A DNA stretch of 49,071 nucleotides from Clostridiales bacterium (GCA_020859985.1 JAJBVD010000011.1:1-49071); one strand, 5' to 3'. Shown: positions 9,755-17,755, numbered from the stretch's first letter. Notes: a model not told the origin generated them from the letters alone. Numbers and translations are program-made.

Positions 9755-10801
9755 ATGGTGATCCAGAAAAAAGTAATTTCAAATCTCACAAAATGTTATT
9801 CCATCGCACCTCTTTTTTACAAAGGGGAAGAACATTTTCTTGTGGCAGCGGAGAAGATGGACAAGTGCCTGCTTTTTGATAGCGAGGGAAATGAAAAAGA
9901 AGTCGTCTGGGAAGAGCCGGGCGGCGTCATGACCATGGTGCAGGTGCCGGGAACGGACGGGGAGTTTCTTGCCACACACAAATTTTATTCCCCAAATGAC
10001 TCGAAAGAGGCGAAGATCGTAAGGGTGACCCCTGACGGCAATGGACACTGGGAAGTAAAGACGCTGGTCGATCTGCCGTTTGTACACCGGTTTGATATCC
10101 TGACCAGAAACGGAGTACGCTACCTGATCGCGTGCGCACTGAAGTCGGATCATGAGTATAAGGACGACTGGAGATTTCCGGGTAAGGTGTACGCGGCTGT
10201 ACTTCCGGAGGATTTAAGCGGTTATGATGAAAATCATCAGTTGGAGTTGACTGTCATCCGGGACGGTATGCTCAAAAACCACGGCTATACCCGTGACGAG
10301 GAAAACGGCGTTCAGGCAGCGGTGATCTCCTGCGACAGCGGGGTGTACCGCTTCGTGCCGCCCGAGACGCCGGAAGGCGAATGGGAGATCCAGACCCTGA
10401 TCACGGATGCGGCGAGCGACGGCGTGCTCGTGGATTTCGACGGCGACGGGGAAAAAGAGCTGGCGGTGCTTGCTCCATTCCATGGCGATAAAATCCGCTT
10501 CTACAAAAAGCAGGACGGCGCATATCGTCTGCAGTATGAATTTCCGGAAAGCCGCGAATTCCTGCATTCCATCTATGGCGGAGATCTCTGCGGGAAAAAG
10601 GTGCTGATCACCGGCCATCGGAAAGGACTGCGCGACCTGATGGTATTTTATTATGATGCGCAAAAGGAGACCTACGTCAGCGAATACATCGATCGGGACT
10701 GCGGTTCCGCAAACGTTTTCCATTATGTGAAAGATGGAAAGGATTATCTCGTGTCCACAAACCGGGAGATCGATGAGGCGGCGCTGTATTGTTTTAATTA
10801 A
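9755..10801 (+). CDS. Putative beta-propeller (FG-GAP/VCBS-like) protein, function unknown
   Basis: This 348-residue protein has repeated beta-rich units and one clear calcium-type motif, DFDGDGEKELAV, as in FG-GAP/VCBS repeats. The repeats suggest a propeller of about six or seven blades. There is no signal peptide or membrane segment, so it is probably cytosolic. The GGGAGGA site is about 14 bases before the ATG, a long spacing. Its place between an epimerase and a symporter suggests an enzyme or binding protein for the same substrate, such as a lyase or lactonase-like propeller; this is inference. Confidence 0.7.
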   Translation: MVIQKKVISNLTKCYSIAPLFYKGEEHFLVAAEKMDKCLLFDSEGNEKEVVWEEPGGVMTMVQVPGTDGEFLATHKFYSPNDSKEAKIVRVTPDGNGHWEVKTLVDLPFVHRFDILTRNGVRYLIACALKSDHEYKDDWRFPGKVYAAVLPEDLSGYDENHQLELTVIRDGMLKNHGYTRDEENGVQAAVISCDSGVYRFVPPETPEGEWEIQTLITDAASDGVLVDFDGDGEKELAVLAPFHGDKIRFYKKQDGAYRLQYEFPESREFLHSIYGGDLCGKKVLITGHRKGLRDLMVFYYDAQKETYVSEYIDRDCGSANVFHYVKDGKDYLVSTNREIDEAALYCFN

Positions 10802-10813
10802 AATTACATCATA

Positions 10814-10851
10814 TTCAGAACAGCAGGCCACAGACCGCCTTCTGTTCTGAA
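10814..10851 (+). other. Intercistronic hairpin
   Basis: A perfect 10-bp inverted repeat (TTCAGAACAG / CTGTTCTGAA, 18-base loop) lies between the propeller gene and the symporter. No T-run follows, so it is more likely an RNA processing or stability element than a terminator. Confidence 0.5.
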
Positions 10852-10883
10852 CTATTGCAAGATCACAGAAAGAGGCAGAACAA

Positions 10884-12236
10884 ATGAGCAGGAACGAAAG
10901 CAACAAAATTTCCATTCCGCAAAAGCTGGCGTATGGATGCGGTATGAGCGGCGGAAATATCATGAGTGTGTTGATGTCCAACTTCATCACAGCTTATTTT
11001 ACAGATACCGCACTGATCGCGCCGCTGGCCATCGCGACGATGATGGTTGTGGCCAGGGTGTTTGACGGTGTGAGTGATTTTGCCATGGGAAGCGTGGTTG
11101 ACCGGACACACACAAAGATTGGCAAAGCACGTCCGTGGATTTATGTGGCAGCGCCACTGATGCTGGTGGGCATTATCCTGATCCTGAACGTTCCGACAGG
11201 CTGGTCGGATGGGATGAAGCTTTTCTATGCATACGTTACCTATATTTTCCTGAACGCGATCGTTTATACCATTTACGGAATATCGCATACGGCGCTCCTG
11301 CCGAGAATGACAAGGGATTCTCAGGACCGTACTCTGACATCCACAGTGGCGATCATCATGCAGAATCTTGCGCAGATCGCGGCAGCCAGCGGAATTACGG
11401 TACTTTATCTGAACATCGGATGGAGATATACCAGTGTAATTGTCGGTCTTGTCGCCGGCATCCTGATCCTGATCGAGGCGCTCGTATGCCGGGAAACAGT
11501 CGGTATGGACGAGAATACGGCGTCGGCGGATGCCGGAAAAAAGCAGCAGGATGTTCCGCCGCTTCTGGACCAGTTCAAGGCTGTCCTGAAATGCAAATAT
11601 TTCTGGTGCTGTCTGGTATTCGGTATCTGCACTCTGGTGTATAATGCAAATGCGGCATCCTGCACCATTTATTACTGCACATGGGTGCTGGGGGACTCCA
11701 TGTACACGGCGACCCTGCTGGGTCTTGGAGTAGCGCCGAGTATTATCATGCTGGTTGTGACACCGTATCTGACAAAACGGTTTTCCAAGAGGACATTTAT
11801 GTCGGTATGCTCTCTTGGCCTGATCTTAAGCTTCCTTCTGATCAATATCGCGCCGACCAGCAAGGGACTGCTGCTTGGCTGCGCGTTCCTGCGGAATTTC
11901 GCGGGCGGCCCGATGTTCGCTGGTATTTATGCGTTTATCGCTGACTCGGCCAATTATGTCGAGTGGAAATCCGGGATTCATGCGGAGGGGCTGATGTCCT
12001 CGTCACAGTCTATGGGGCAGAAAATCGGCATGGGCATTGGCGGAGCGAGCGTCATGTGGGTGCTTGCTGCGGCAGGCTATGACGCGACTCTTGAGGTGCA
12101 GTCAACTGCCGTAATGTCAGCCCTGAAATTCAGCTACATCTGGGTAGATGCGATCGTGTGTGTCATCTTACTGATCTGCATTCTTCTTCTGGATGTGGAA
12201 AAATATCTGCCGGAAATGCAGAAGAAGCTGTCGTAG
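10884..12236 (+). CDS. GPH-family sugar:cation symporter (MFS)
   Basis: This 450-residue integral membrane transporter of the glycoside-pentoside-hexuronide:cation family has IPQKLAYGCGM at the start, followed by about twelve hydrophobic segments. The family loop DGVSDFAMGSVVDRTHTKIGKARPW after helix 2 is a clear marker. It would import a sugar, glycoside or uronate with Na+ or H+. AGAGGCAG precedes the ATG. As the only transporter in the operon it is the likely route for the substrate of the kinase and lactonase. Confidence 0.92.
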   Translation: MSRNESNKISIPQKLAYGCGMSGGNIMSVLMSNFITAYFTDTALIAPLAIATMMVVARVFDGVSDFAMGSVVDRTHTKIGKARPWIYVAAPLMLVGIILILNVPTGWSDGMKLFYAYVTYIFLNAIVYTIYGISHTALLPRMTRDSQDRTLTSTVAIIMQNLAQIAAASGITVLYLNIGWRYTSVIVGLVAGILILIEALVCRETVGMDENTASADAGKKQQDVPPLLDQFKAVLKCKYFWCCLVFGICTLVYNANAASCTIYYCTWVLGDSMYTATLLGLGVAPSIIMLVVTPYLTKRFSKRTFMSVCSLGLILSFLLINIAPTSKGLLLGCAFLRNFAGGPMFAGIYAFIADSANYVEWKSGIHAEGLMSSSQSMGQKIGMGIGGASVMWVLAAAGYDATLEVQSTAVMSALKFSYIWVDAIVCVILLICILLLDVEKYLPEMQKKLS

Positions 12237-12343
12237 AGCTGCGAAATGATAACAGATGTGCGAGGCACAGCCGGATTCTTGAAGCTGTCACACGGAGGAA
12301 CGAAAATCCGATGTGTGACCAGATGTGTAGGAGGAAAAGAGAT

Positions 12344-13108
12344 ATGCAGACATTAAAAGGCAGGACCTGCGTGTTCGCGGGGGCGACGGCAGGAGATGGT
12401 GTCGCGGCGGTAAAAGCTCTCTGCGCGGGCGGGATGAATGTGATCATGATGACCCATCAGGCGTCCCGTGCGCAGGCGCTGGTCGACGAGATCAACGGGA
12501 TGAATCTTCCGGGTAAATGCAAGGCAGTCGGTGCGCTTGAGAGCGGCCCCGCTGAGGAAGCCCCGGAGGTTTATGAATCACTGGTGAAAGAATTTGGCTC
12601 CGTGGATGTCATCATTGCGAACACCGGTGGTTTTGGGAAAAACATACCGATGGAAGAGCTGAGCGGCGATCAGCTGCTGCGGGATGTGGAACACCTTCTC
12701 TGCGGCGCTTTCAATATGCTGCGTGCCGCTCTTCCTTCTCTTCGCAAAAGCAAAGCTCCGCGCGTCATTTTCATGTCCACGACAGAGGGCGTCAATGGCG
12801 GTGTGCATGAAAGTTTTTCCAATGCGGTCGCCAAAGGCGCGGTGCACTCTCTGGCACTGAACGCGGCGGCCAGACTGGCCAGAGAAAATATCACGGTCAA
12901 CTGCATTGCCAAAGGAGCGATTCCGAGGATTGAAGGACTGCATCCGGGCGACGCTGACCCGGAGGATTTTCTTCCGTCCATCCCGATGGGACGGCTCGGT
13001 ACGCCGGAGGAGCTGGCGGAGCTGATCTGCTTCCTGGCAAGCGAGGAGAGCAGATACCTGACCGGACAGACGATTCATCTGACGGGGGGACTGGAGCTGA
13101 GAAAGTAG
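12344..13108 (+). CDS. SDR-family protein with the active-site tyrosine replaced
   Basis: This 254-residue short-chain dehydrogenase-type protein starts at the ATG after a TAGGAGG site. The nucleotide loop is AGATAGDG, the structural motif is ANTGGFG (usually NNAG), and the tail ILTGQ-type region reads YLTGQTIHLTGG. At the YxxxK position the sequence is N-A-V-A-K, so tyrosine is replaced by asparagine while lysine is kept. A standard SDR redox reaction is therefore doubtful. It may use different chemistry or act as a binding protein. It follows the symporter in the same operon. Confidence 0.85.
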   Translation: MQTLKGRTCVFAGATAGDGVAAVKALCAGGMNVIMMTHQASRAQALVDEINGMNLPGKCKAVGALESGPAEEAPEVYESLVKEFGSVDVIIANTGGFGKNIPMEELSGDQLLRDVEHLLCGAFNMLRAALPSLRKSKAPRVIFMSTTEGVNGGVHESFSNAVAKGAVHSLALNAAARLARENITVNCIAKGAIPRIEGLHPGDADPEDFLPSIPMGRLGTPEELAELICFLASEESRYLTGQTIHLTGGLELRK

Positions 13109-13193
13109 AAAGGCGGATAATCGAGCAGATAGATCTGCCATTCACAGAGCGGATTCTGTATTTATATGAAACCGGAAAGAGAGGAAAACAGGG

Positions 13194-14238
13194 ATGGTTA
13201 TTGACGCGAATTTGTACTGGATTCCAGAACAGATTTTTTCGGATGAAGCCTTGATGAAACAGTTTTTAAGTGAGGTTCCGGAACGGTATGACTGGCACGG
13301 TCATTATGAGGAAGTACCGGGGACAAGTAGAAAAAGACAGGTGGTTCTGGAAAAACCGGCAGGATCTCCGAACCTGAACTATGTGCAGGGCGATTATGTG
13401 CTGGAGAATATGTTAAAGGATCTGGACGAGGCCGGAGTAGAAAAGGCAATCCTTAAGGTGCCGGGGCTGCCATGAGTGGATGAGTCTGGATATGTGCCGG
13501 ATTTTTAACGATGGGATGTATGAATATGGGAAGAAAAGCAATGGCCGCTTGATCCCGCTGGCAGTAATTCCGCCTTACGGAACAAAGGAGAGCCTTGCGG
13601 AACTGGTGCGCTGCAAGGAGGATTTGGGGATGACCGCGGTTCAGGTCAGCGCGCATTACGGAGATGCTTACCTGGACGACGCCAGATTTGCCGCTTTCTT
13701 TTCGAAAGTGAATGAACTGGAAATGAACGTTTACGTACATCACACCCCGATCCCAGCAGAGTATCAGTCGTTCTGCGCGTATAATAATGTGCGCCGTTCT
13801 TATGGCCGTTGTGTGGATCAGGGGCTTGCGGTCGGACGTGAGGTATTCAGCGACTTTTTTGAAAAATATCCAAACTTTAAAATGGTTCATTCCATGCTTG
13901 GGGGTGTTTTTTTTGCCATCGCGAATATGATGTTTCCGAAGCAGGCAAAAAAGAATGAGGATGTCAGCCGGTTCAAATAAGACAGTGGTGAGATGGCATC
14001 CCGCTTTCGCGAACATGTTTATTTTGAAATGTCCCATGCTCAGCCATGGGGAAAGACGCAGCTGGAATGTGCGATAAAGGTGCTTGGGGCAGACCATATC
14101 ATCTGGGGAACCTCTTACCCGGTGCGGAAGGAATGGCTGCTGGAGGGCGCTGATTTTGTGAGAAAGCTGGATGTTACGGAAGAACAGAAAAATCAGATGC
14201 TGGGAGAAAATGCGGCCCGGATTTATCTTGGCAGATAA
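13194..14238 (+). pseudogene. Amidohydrolase (ACMSD/TIM-barrel type), broken by a frameshift and a stop
   Basis: Three consecutive reading segments (13194-13475, 13480-13980, 13993-14238) together make one amidohydrolase of about 345 residues. It starts MVIDANLYW and ends with the family ILWGTSYP-like segment HIIWGTSYP and GENAARIYLGR. Removing one G from the GGGG run near 13463 restores ...VPGCHEWMSLDMC. Further on, the frame meets a TAA at 13978-13980 followed in frame by DSGEMASRFREHVYFEMSH. Two independent disabling changes make this a pseudogene unless they are sequencing errors. Family members are metal-dependent decarboxylases or hydrolases. It is the last gene of the catabolic operon and abuts the tRNA island. 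Confidence 0.85.
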
Positions 14239-14309
14239 TTCATCTGGCGGGAGAACCAGAGCTGCGGAGGTAAACAGTCAGATAAAAAATGCAGGCGTAT
14301 GTATAAAAA

Positions 14310-14335
14310 ATGAGCCGGGCAATCATGTCCGGCTC
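14310..14335 (-). terminator. Hairpin terminator, left copy of the tRNA terminator
   Basis: GAGCCGG (14312-14318) pairs with CCGGCTC (14329-14335). On the minus strand it is followed by a run of six T, so it works best for leftward transcription. The same 26 bases recur exactly at 17530-17555 next to tRNA copy 2, so this copy marks the left edge of the island. It could also stop the catabolic operon from the other side, with a poor T-run. Confidence 0.75.
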
Positions 14336-14361
14336 ATTGTGTTGTTTCTGCCAAAAATGTC

Positions 14362-14390
14362 TTGCAAGCTGCTCAAAAAAATGTTATATT
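14362..14390 (+). promoter_or_regulatory. Promoter of the HTH-nuclease gene
   Basis: TTGCAA (14362-14367) and TATATT (14385-14390) are 17 bp apart. The start site would fall near 14397, so the ATG at 14402 would be leaderless, which favours the ATG at 14435. Confidence 0.65.
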
Positions 14391-14434
14391 AAAACCACGC
14401 AATGCGTGAACATAGAAGGAAGGGATTAATTTGT

Positions 14435-15163
14435 ATGGAATTTAATGAGAAAATAGTGAATCTCCGAAATGAGACAGGATTGAGTAGAAAAGATTTTTGT
14501 CACCAATATGATATTCCCCTCCGAACAGTGGAGGACTGGGAAGCGGGTAAAAGAAAGCCGCCAGAATATGTTATAAGAATGTTGGCGTATTATATCCGAT
14601 TGAAACGTATTTATGACAATTCTTTTACATTTACAGACACTGATTATAGAAATGTTTCTGTTATTGAAGAAGAGAATGGGAAAAAACTGGTTCTGATAAA
14701 TGATAAGCGTTTTAAGGGAATGGATAAAAAGGATTGGAAAGATATTGAGGTATATCTTGCACAATATGTAGGAAAATGCTATGAAATAGCAGAAACATCG
14801 GATATTGTTTATATAGACAGGGATTTTCCCGATGAGTTTGCAAATTCAAAAGAACGTATTGGCCTCAAAGGGGCAAACCGTAAAGCAAAAGCAAACGCAT
14901 CTCAGGGAATTCCCGAGATGATCCAGATCGCAGTTAATCCCAAATGGGAACAAAATAAGGAGGATAAACATAAGAAAGATGCGAAATTCGGATGGTATAG
15001 ATATACGGTAAGATTTGCATTACCAGTTTATGGTAATAACCCGGAAGAATTAATCAGATATAATGTCTTTGGCGCTAAAATGCTGGTCAGACATGCAGAA
15101 GATGGGAAAAAATATTTGTATGATATTCTGGCGATAAAAAAGGAAAACGAGCAGCCCGCATAA
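14435..15163 (+). CDS. HTH domain fused to a PBECR-like nuclease-type domain
   Basis: This 242-residue protein starts at ATG 14435, which has an AAGGGA site. Residues 1-55 form an XRE-like helix-turn-helix (LSRKDFCHQYDIPLRTVEDWEAGK). Residues about 85-235 resemble, from memory, C-terminal domains of large polyvalent proteins of conjugative elements and phages: YVGKCYEIAETSDIVYID, KGANRKAKANASQGIPEM and KFGWYRYTVRFALPVY. These domains are called phage barnase-EndoU-RelE-like (PBECR) nucleases. An HTH directly fused to such a domain could be a self-regulating toxin. The domain call needs a profile search. Base use is AT-richer than the neighbouring operon, consistent with transfer. Confidence 0.7.
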   Translation: MEFNEKIVNLRNETGLSRKDFCHQYDIPLRTVEDWEAGKRKPPEYVIRMLAYYIRLKRIYDNSFTFTDTDYRNVSVIEEENGKKLVLINDKRFKGMDKKDWKDIEVYLAQYVGKCYEIAETSDIVYIDRDFPDEFANSKERIGLKGANRKAKANASQGIPEMIQIAVNPKWEQNKEDKHKKDAKFGWYRYTVRFALPVYGNNPEELIRYNVFGAKMLVRHAEDGKKYLYDILAIKKENEQPA

Positions 15164-15266
15164 TTACGGTGAAAACCCGTCTCCCTTATAGTATATTTTA
15201 TACGAAATGATATAAATTGCAAGTTTTTTTACAATCAAAGATATTTTTTAAATGAAGGTGTTTACA

Positions 15267-15689
15267 ATGAATTGTATGACCATGTCTGGATTTGTGATAG
15301 AAATTGAGAAAAGCAATAATATAAATGCGTTAAACAGACTGAAGCTTTATTACGATATTTTACAAAGAAACTCTATCACGGAAATTGATGATGATTCTAT
15401 TGATAATTGTAATAGTAATTATCAAATTAATTTGAAAAAACGAAACTTTACAGATAGTAATGCGAAAGATTTTCAATGGAGAAAAATTTGGGCTAAAGCA
15501 TATGGGTCACTAAAACGTTTTGCTTTTAACGAGAGTCGAGTGGAAAAGCACATTTATTCAGTTTTAAAGAACTGGGAAACAAATCATCCGATAACTGCTA
15601 TAATAATCTGTACGATTCTTGGAGCAATATTTTTGAATCTAGTAGCGGGGATTATATTGGAAGCATTCATACGCCTATATTGGAATTGA
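15267..15689 (+). CDS. Hypothetical protein with a C-terminal membrane anchor
   Basis: This protein has 140 residues from ATG 15267, which has AAGGTG six bases upstream (an ATG at 15252 lacks a site). The N-terminal 105 residues are polar and Asn/Lys-rich. Residues about 107-133 form a hydrophobic segment (ITAIIICTILGAIFLNLVAG). It is AT-rich like the rest of the island. I do not recognise the family. A tail-anchored topology with a cytosolic domain is inferred, and its place behind the HTH-nuclease gene makes it island cargo. Confidence 0.6.
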   Translation: MNCMTMSGFVIEIEKSNNINALNRLKLYYDILQRNSITEIDDDSIDNCNSNYQINLKKRNFTDSNAKDFQWRKIWAKAYGSLKRFAFNESRVEKHIYSVLKNWETNHPITAIIICTILGAIFLNLVAGIILEAFIRLYWN

Positions 15690-15693
15690 TAAG

Positions 15694-15714
15694 GGGGCTG
15701 TTTTTCACAGCCCC
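15694..15714 (+). terminator. Hairpin between the hypothetical gene and tRNA copy 1
   Basis: GGGGCTG pairs with CAGCCCC around a TTTTTCA loop. It lies 5 bp after the hypothetical gene's stop and just beyond the 3' end of tRNA copy 1, so it may serve both strands. The T-tract is poor on either side. Confidence 0.5.
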
Positions 15715-15719
15715 TGTTG

Positions 15720-15792
15720 TGGAGATAGCAGGACTCGAACCTGTGACCCTCTATACGTCAAGCAGATGCTCTCCCAGCTGAGCTATATCTCC
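15720..15792 (-). tRNA. tRNA-Val (anticodon GAC), copy 1, imperfect anticodon stem
   Basis: The minus strand folds as a tRNA: acceptor GGAGATA/TATCTCC, D-arm GCTC...GAGC, anticodon loop TTGACGT and a T-arm with GGTTCGAGTCC-type loop. The discriminator base is A and CCA is not encoded. The anticodon stem TCTGC/ATAGA has a C-A mismatch at its last pair plus a G-U pair, unlike copy 2. It has its own promoter, but its terminator has been separated from it by island genes. It may be decaying. Confidence 0.85.
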
Positions 15793-15910
15793 ATTTCAGT
15801 CTATACTAAACGATAACCGACCGGAGTGCAAGAAGAATCGAATATTTTTTAAAAAAAGAAAAAGCAGACAACAACTCATTCAAAGAATCGGAAAGAAATG
15901 GACAGATCAA
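15793..15910. repeat. Duplicated tRNA upstream flank, copy 1
   Basis: About 115 bp upstream of tRNA copy 1 match 17633-17755 upstream of copy 2, with scattered mismatches and small indels. Shared blocks include CGATAACCG, GAAAAAGCAGACAA and GGACAGATCAAGTCA. The divergence shows the duplication is not recent. Confidence 0.8.
15803..15831 (-). promoter_or_regulatory. Promoter of tRNA-Val copy 1
   Basis: On the minus strand TTGCAC and TAGTAT are separated by 17 bp, and the tRNA begins 11 bases after the -10 box. Confidence 0.75.
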
Positions 15911-16026
15911 GTCAGGGACTGGAACAGAGTATTTTGAATGACCTTTCGATCGTCTACTGAAAAAATGCGTGTATTTCATTATTGAACTCTGGCGCCCCTG
16001 ATGCCGGACATCGTGAACGCTCCGGT

Positions 16027-16665
16027 TTAATACTCTAAAATATCTTTTGCCTGACAACCAAGTGCATTGCAGAGCGCCATTACTGTTTGAAATGATGCTT
16101 TATTGATGTTTTTTGCACCAAGCTCATACTGCTGTAGTGTTCGTAAATTTACATTTGCTTTCCCGGCAAGCTGCGATTGTGTTAAGCCTGCTCTTTTTCG
16201 TTGTGCCTGAAGTGCTGTTGTCCCGATTTTGCCTGAAACAATAGCATTTACTGTGTCTACAAACTTATCTTCGGGAGCCTCGTGCAGGGTGGGATAGAGC
16301 TTGTATATTTCTGTCATAGATATATAATCATATATATTTTTGAAAGATCGTGCAGTGTACCATTGATAATATGCCAAAATCCATCCACACCAATATTCTG
16401 CAGAATAATCATATACTGTCTGGCCTTCGGGGAAGTTCATGTTTTTTCCCGCTTCCCAAATAATGTTAATCGTTAATTCCGTACCGGACATTCCGGATAC
16501 TATTTTGGGATTTCCATTTTCAAACTGTTCTGCGTATTTACCTGCAATAAAGTATTGCATGAATTTTTCTATATCTATTTTACAGGCATTAACTGCATAA
16601 TCAAATGCTTCTCCTAAATTTCGCATTGCATCGCCTAAGTATTCCTCAGCGTAGGCGTGGGTCAT
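16027..16665 (-). CDS. XRE-type antitoxin paired with a DUF3990 toxin
   Basis: This 212-residue protein has a helical N-terminal part of about 145 residues (WCGWILAYYQWYTARSFKNI) and a C-terminal XRE helix-turn-helix (RKRAGLTQSQLAGKANVNLRTLQQYE). Its ATG lies inside the end of the DUF3990 gene (20-bp overlap) after an AGAGGAG site, so translation is probably coupled. HTH proteins downstream of DUF3990 genes are typical antitoxins and autorepressors. The palindrome at 17339-17379 is the likely operator. Confidence 0.8.
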   Translation of the reverse strand: MTHAYAEEYLGDAMRNLGEAFDYAVNACKIDIEKFMQYFIAGKYAEQFENGNPKIVSGMSGTELTINIIWEAGKNMNFPEGQTVYDYSAEYWCGWILAYYQWYTARSFKNIYDYISMTEIYKLYPTLHEAPEDKFVDTVNAIVSGKIGTTALQAQRKRAGLTQSQLAGKANVNLRTLQQYELGAKNINKASFQTVMALCNALGCQAKDILEY

Positions 16666-17323
16666 CAGGTTTCATCTCCTCTCTGATTATATCTCTCATA
16701 AATATACCGTTAATATCATCGGTTTCAAGTTCTTTGTAGTATGCGGCACGGGCATCTTCGTCCCTTTTTACTCTTTTTTCATAATAAACGCGGTTATCGG
16801 CAGGGATACTGTCTAAATATCTTATGGCATGAAAAGCCCTTTTAGATTTGATTACATACTGTTCACCAAGCTTTCCAAGTTTCATTGCCCGGCCTAACTG
16901 AGACAGCGAAATCTCATTACTCAAAAATGATCTTGCAAATGAAAAATACGAATCGTCCGCCCGGTAACCCACGATCACATCATAATCTATATATTCCGGA
17001 AGGAAATTTTGAAGGAGCCATTCCTTTCCACGCCTGGCAATCGGAGTTGATAATCTTGCTTTTCTGTTTTGAATAAGAATGGCAAGCCAGTTCAAAATAG
17101 TATATTCATTGTCTGATAAATTTAAGATCCTAAAATCCTGCGTATCAAGCTCATACATATTTGCATATCCGTCAGTATTCAGTGCGCAGGACCATTCTTT
17201 TGCGAGTTCGATATGCTCGGTACAATAAAAACCTCTGCCATAGTCATTATTTGCCTTTCCCTTTCCGAACTCAGGCTTTTCTATAATGATGGGGGAACCG
17301 TGATACAAAATAAGTTTATCCAT
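16646..17323 (-). CDS. DUF3990 protein, predicted ADP-ribosyltransferase-fold toxin
   Basis: This 225-residue protein has the family's N-terminal marks: YHGSP at about residues 7-11 and NDYGRGFYCTEH at about 26-37. These resemble the NAD-binding His and the Y-G-x-G-F-Y strand of ADP-ribosyltransferase folds. A GAGGAG site precedes its ATG. It is the first gene of a two-gene unit with an HTH partner, the arrangement of a toxin-antitoxin pair. ADP-ribosylating activity is inferred from the fold resemblance; the target is unknown. Confidence 0.8.
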   Translation of the reverse strand: MDKLILYHGSPIIIEKPEFGKGKANNDYGRGFYCTEHIELAKEWSCALNTDGYANMYELDTQDFRILNLSDNEYTILNWLAILIQNRKARLSTPIARRGKEWLLQNFLPEYIDYDVIVGYRADDSYFSFARSFLSNEISLSQLGRAMKLGKLGEQYVIKSKRAFHAIRYLDSIPADNRVYYEKRVKRDEDARAAYYKELETDDINGIFMRDIIREEMKPDDPRLR

Positions 17324-17338
17324 AAAAATCTCCTCATA

Positions 17339-17379
17339 TACTTCTTTAGAGTTACCCTTATAATACTTCCAAAGAAGTA
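17339..17379. promoter_or_regulatory. Operator-like palindrome over the DUF3990 promoter
   Basis: TACTTCTTT (17339-17347) and AAAGAAGTA (17371-17379) form a perfect 9-bp inverted repeat whose arms are about three helical turns apart and which brackets the -10 box. This suits binding of an XRE dimer of dimers and autoregulation. Confidence 0.65.
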
Positions 17380-17388
17380 GATAGTCAA
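17360..17388 (-). promoter_or_regulatory. Promoter of the DUF3990/HTH pair
   Basis: On the minus strand TTGACT (17388-17383) and TATTAT (17365-17360) are 17 bp apart, 37 bp upstream of the DUF3990 start codon. Confidence 0.75.
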
Positions 17389-17529
17389 GGGCGTATTATG
17401 ATCTGGCGTGTAAAATCGCAGGTGTTTTTCATGATATTTGATAGAAAACCATACAGGAATTATTTGAAAAGCTCACGTTCAATGATATGGGAAAAGGTTT
17501 GAACAGGCATGTGGGTGTGTGCATAAAAT

Positions 17530-17555
17530 ATGAGCCGGGCAATCATGTCCGGCTC
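17530..17555 (-). terminator. Terminator of tRNA-Val copy 2
   Basis: GAGCCGG pairs with CCGGCTC, four bases beyond the 3' end of tRNA copy 2. The minus strand continues into ATATTTTAT. All 26 bases are identical to 14310-14335, making a direct repeat that bounds the island. Confidence 0.8.
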
Positions 17556-17559
17556 TTTG

Positions 17560-17632
17560 TGGAGATAGCAGGACTCGAACCTGTGACCCTCTACACGTCA
17601 AGCAGATGCTCTCCCAGCTGAGCTATATCTCC
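17560..17632 (-). tRNA. tRNA-Val (anticodon GAC), copy 2
   Basis: The cloverleaf is as in copy 1, but the anticodon stem TCTGC/GTAGA is fully paired (one G-U). Acceptor GGAGATA/TATCTCC, loop TTGACGT and discriminator A are present; CCA is not encoded. It keeps both its promoter and its adjacent terminator, so it is the more intact gene and should read GUC and GUU codons. Confidence 0.92.
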
Positions 17633-17755
17633 ATTTCAGTTTATACTAAACGATAACCGGCCGGATTGCAAGCAATTTTTTCAAAAAAGAAAAAGCAGAC
17701 AAAAACGCATTCGAAGAATCGGAAAACGCGGACAGATCAAGTCACATTTCGCATA
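17633..17755. repeat. Duplicated tRNA upstream flank, copy 2
   Basis: This is the second copy of the diverged flank described at 15793-15910. Similarity stops near 17755, just before the GH3 gene's leader. Confidence 0.8.
17643..17671 (-). promoter_or_regulatory. Promoter of tRNA-Val copy 2
   Basis: On the minus strand TTGCAA and TAGTAT are separated by 17 bp, in the same position as at copy 1. Confidence 0.75.
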
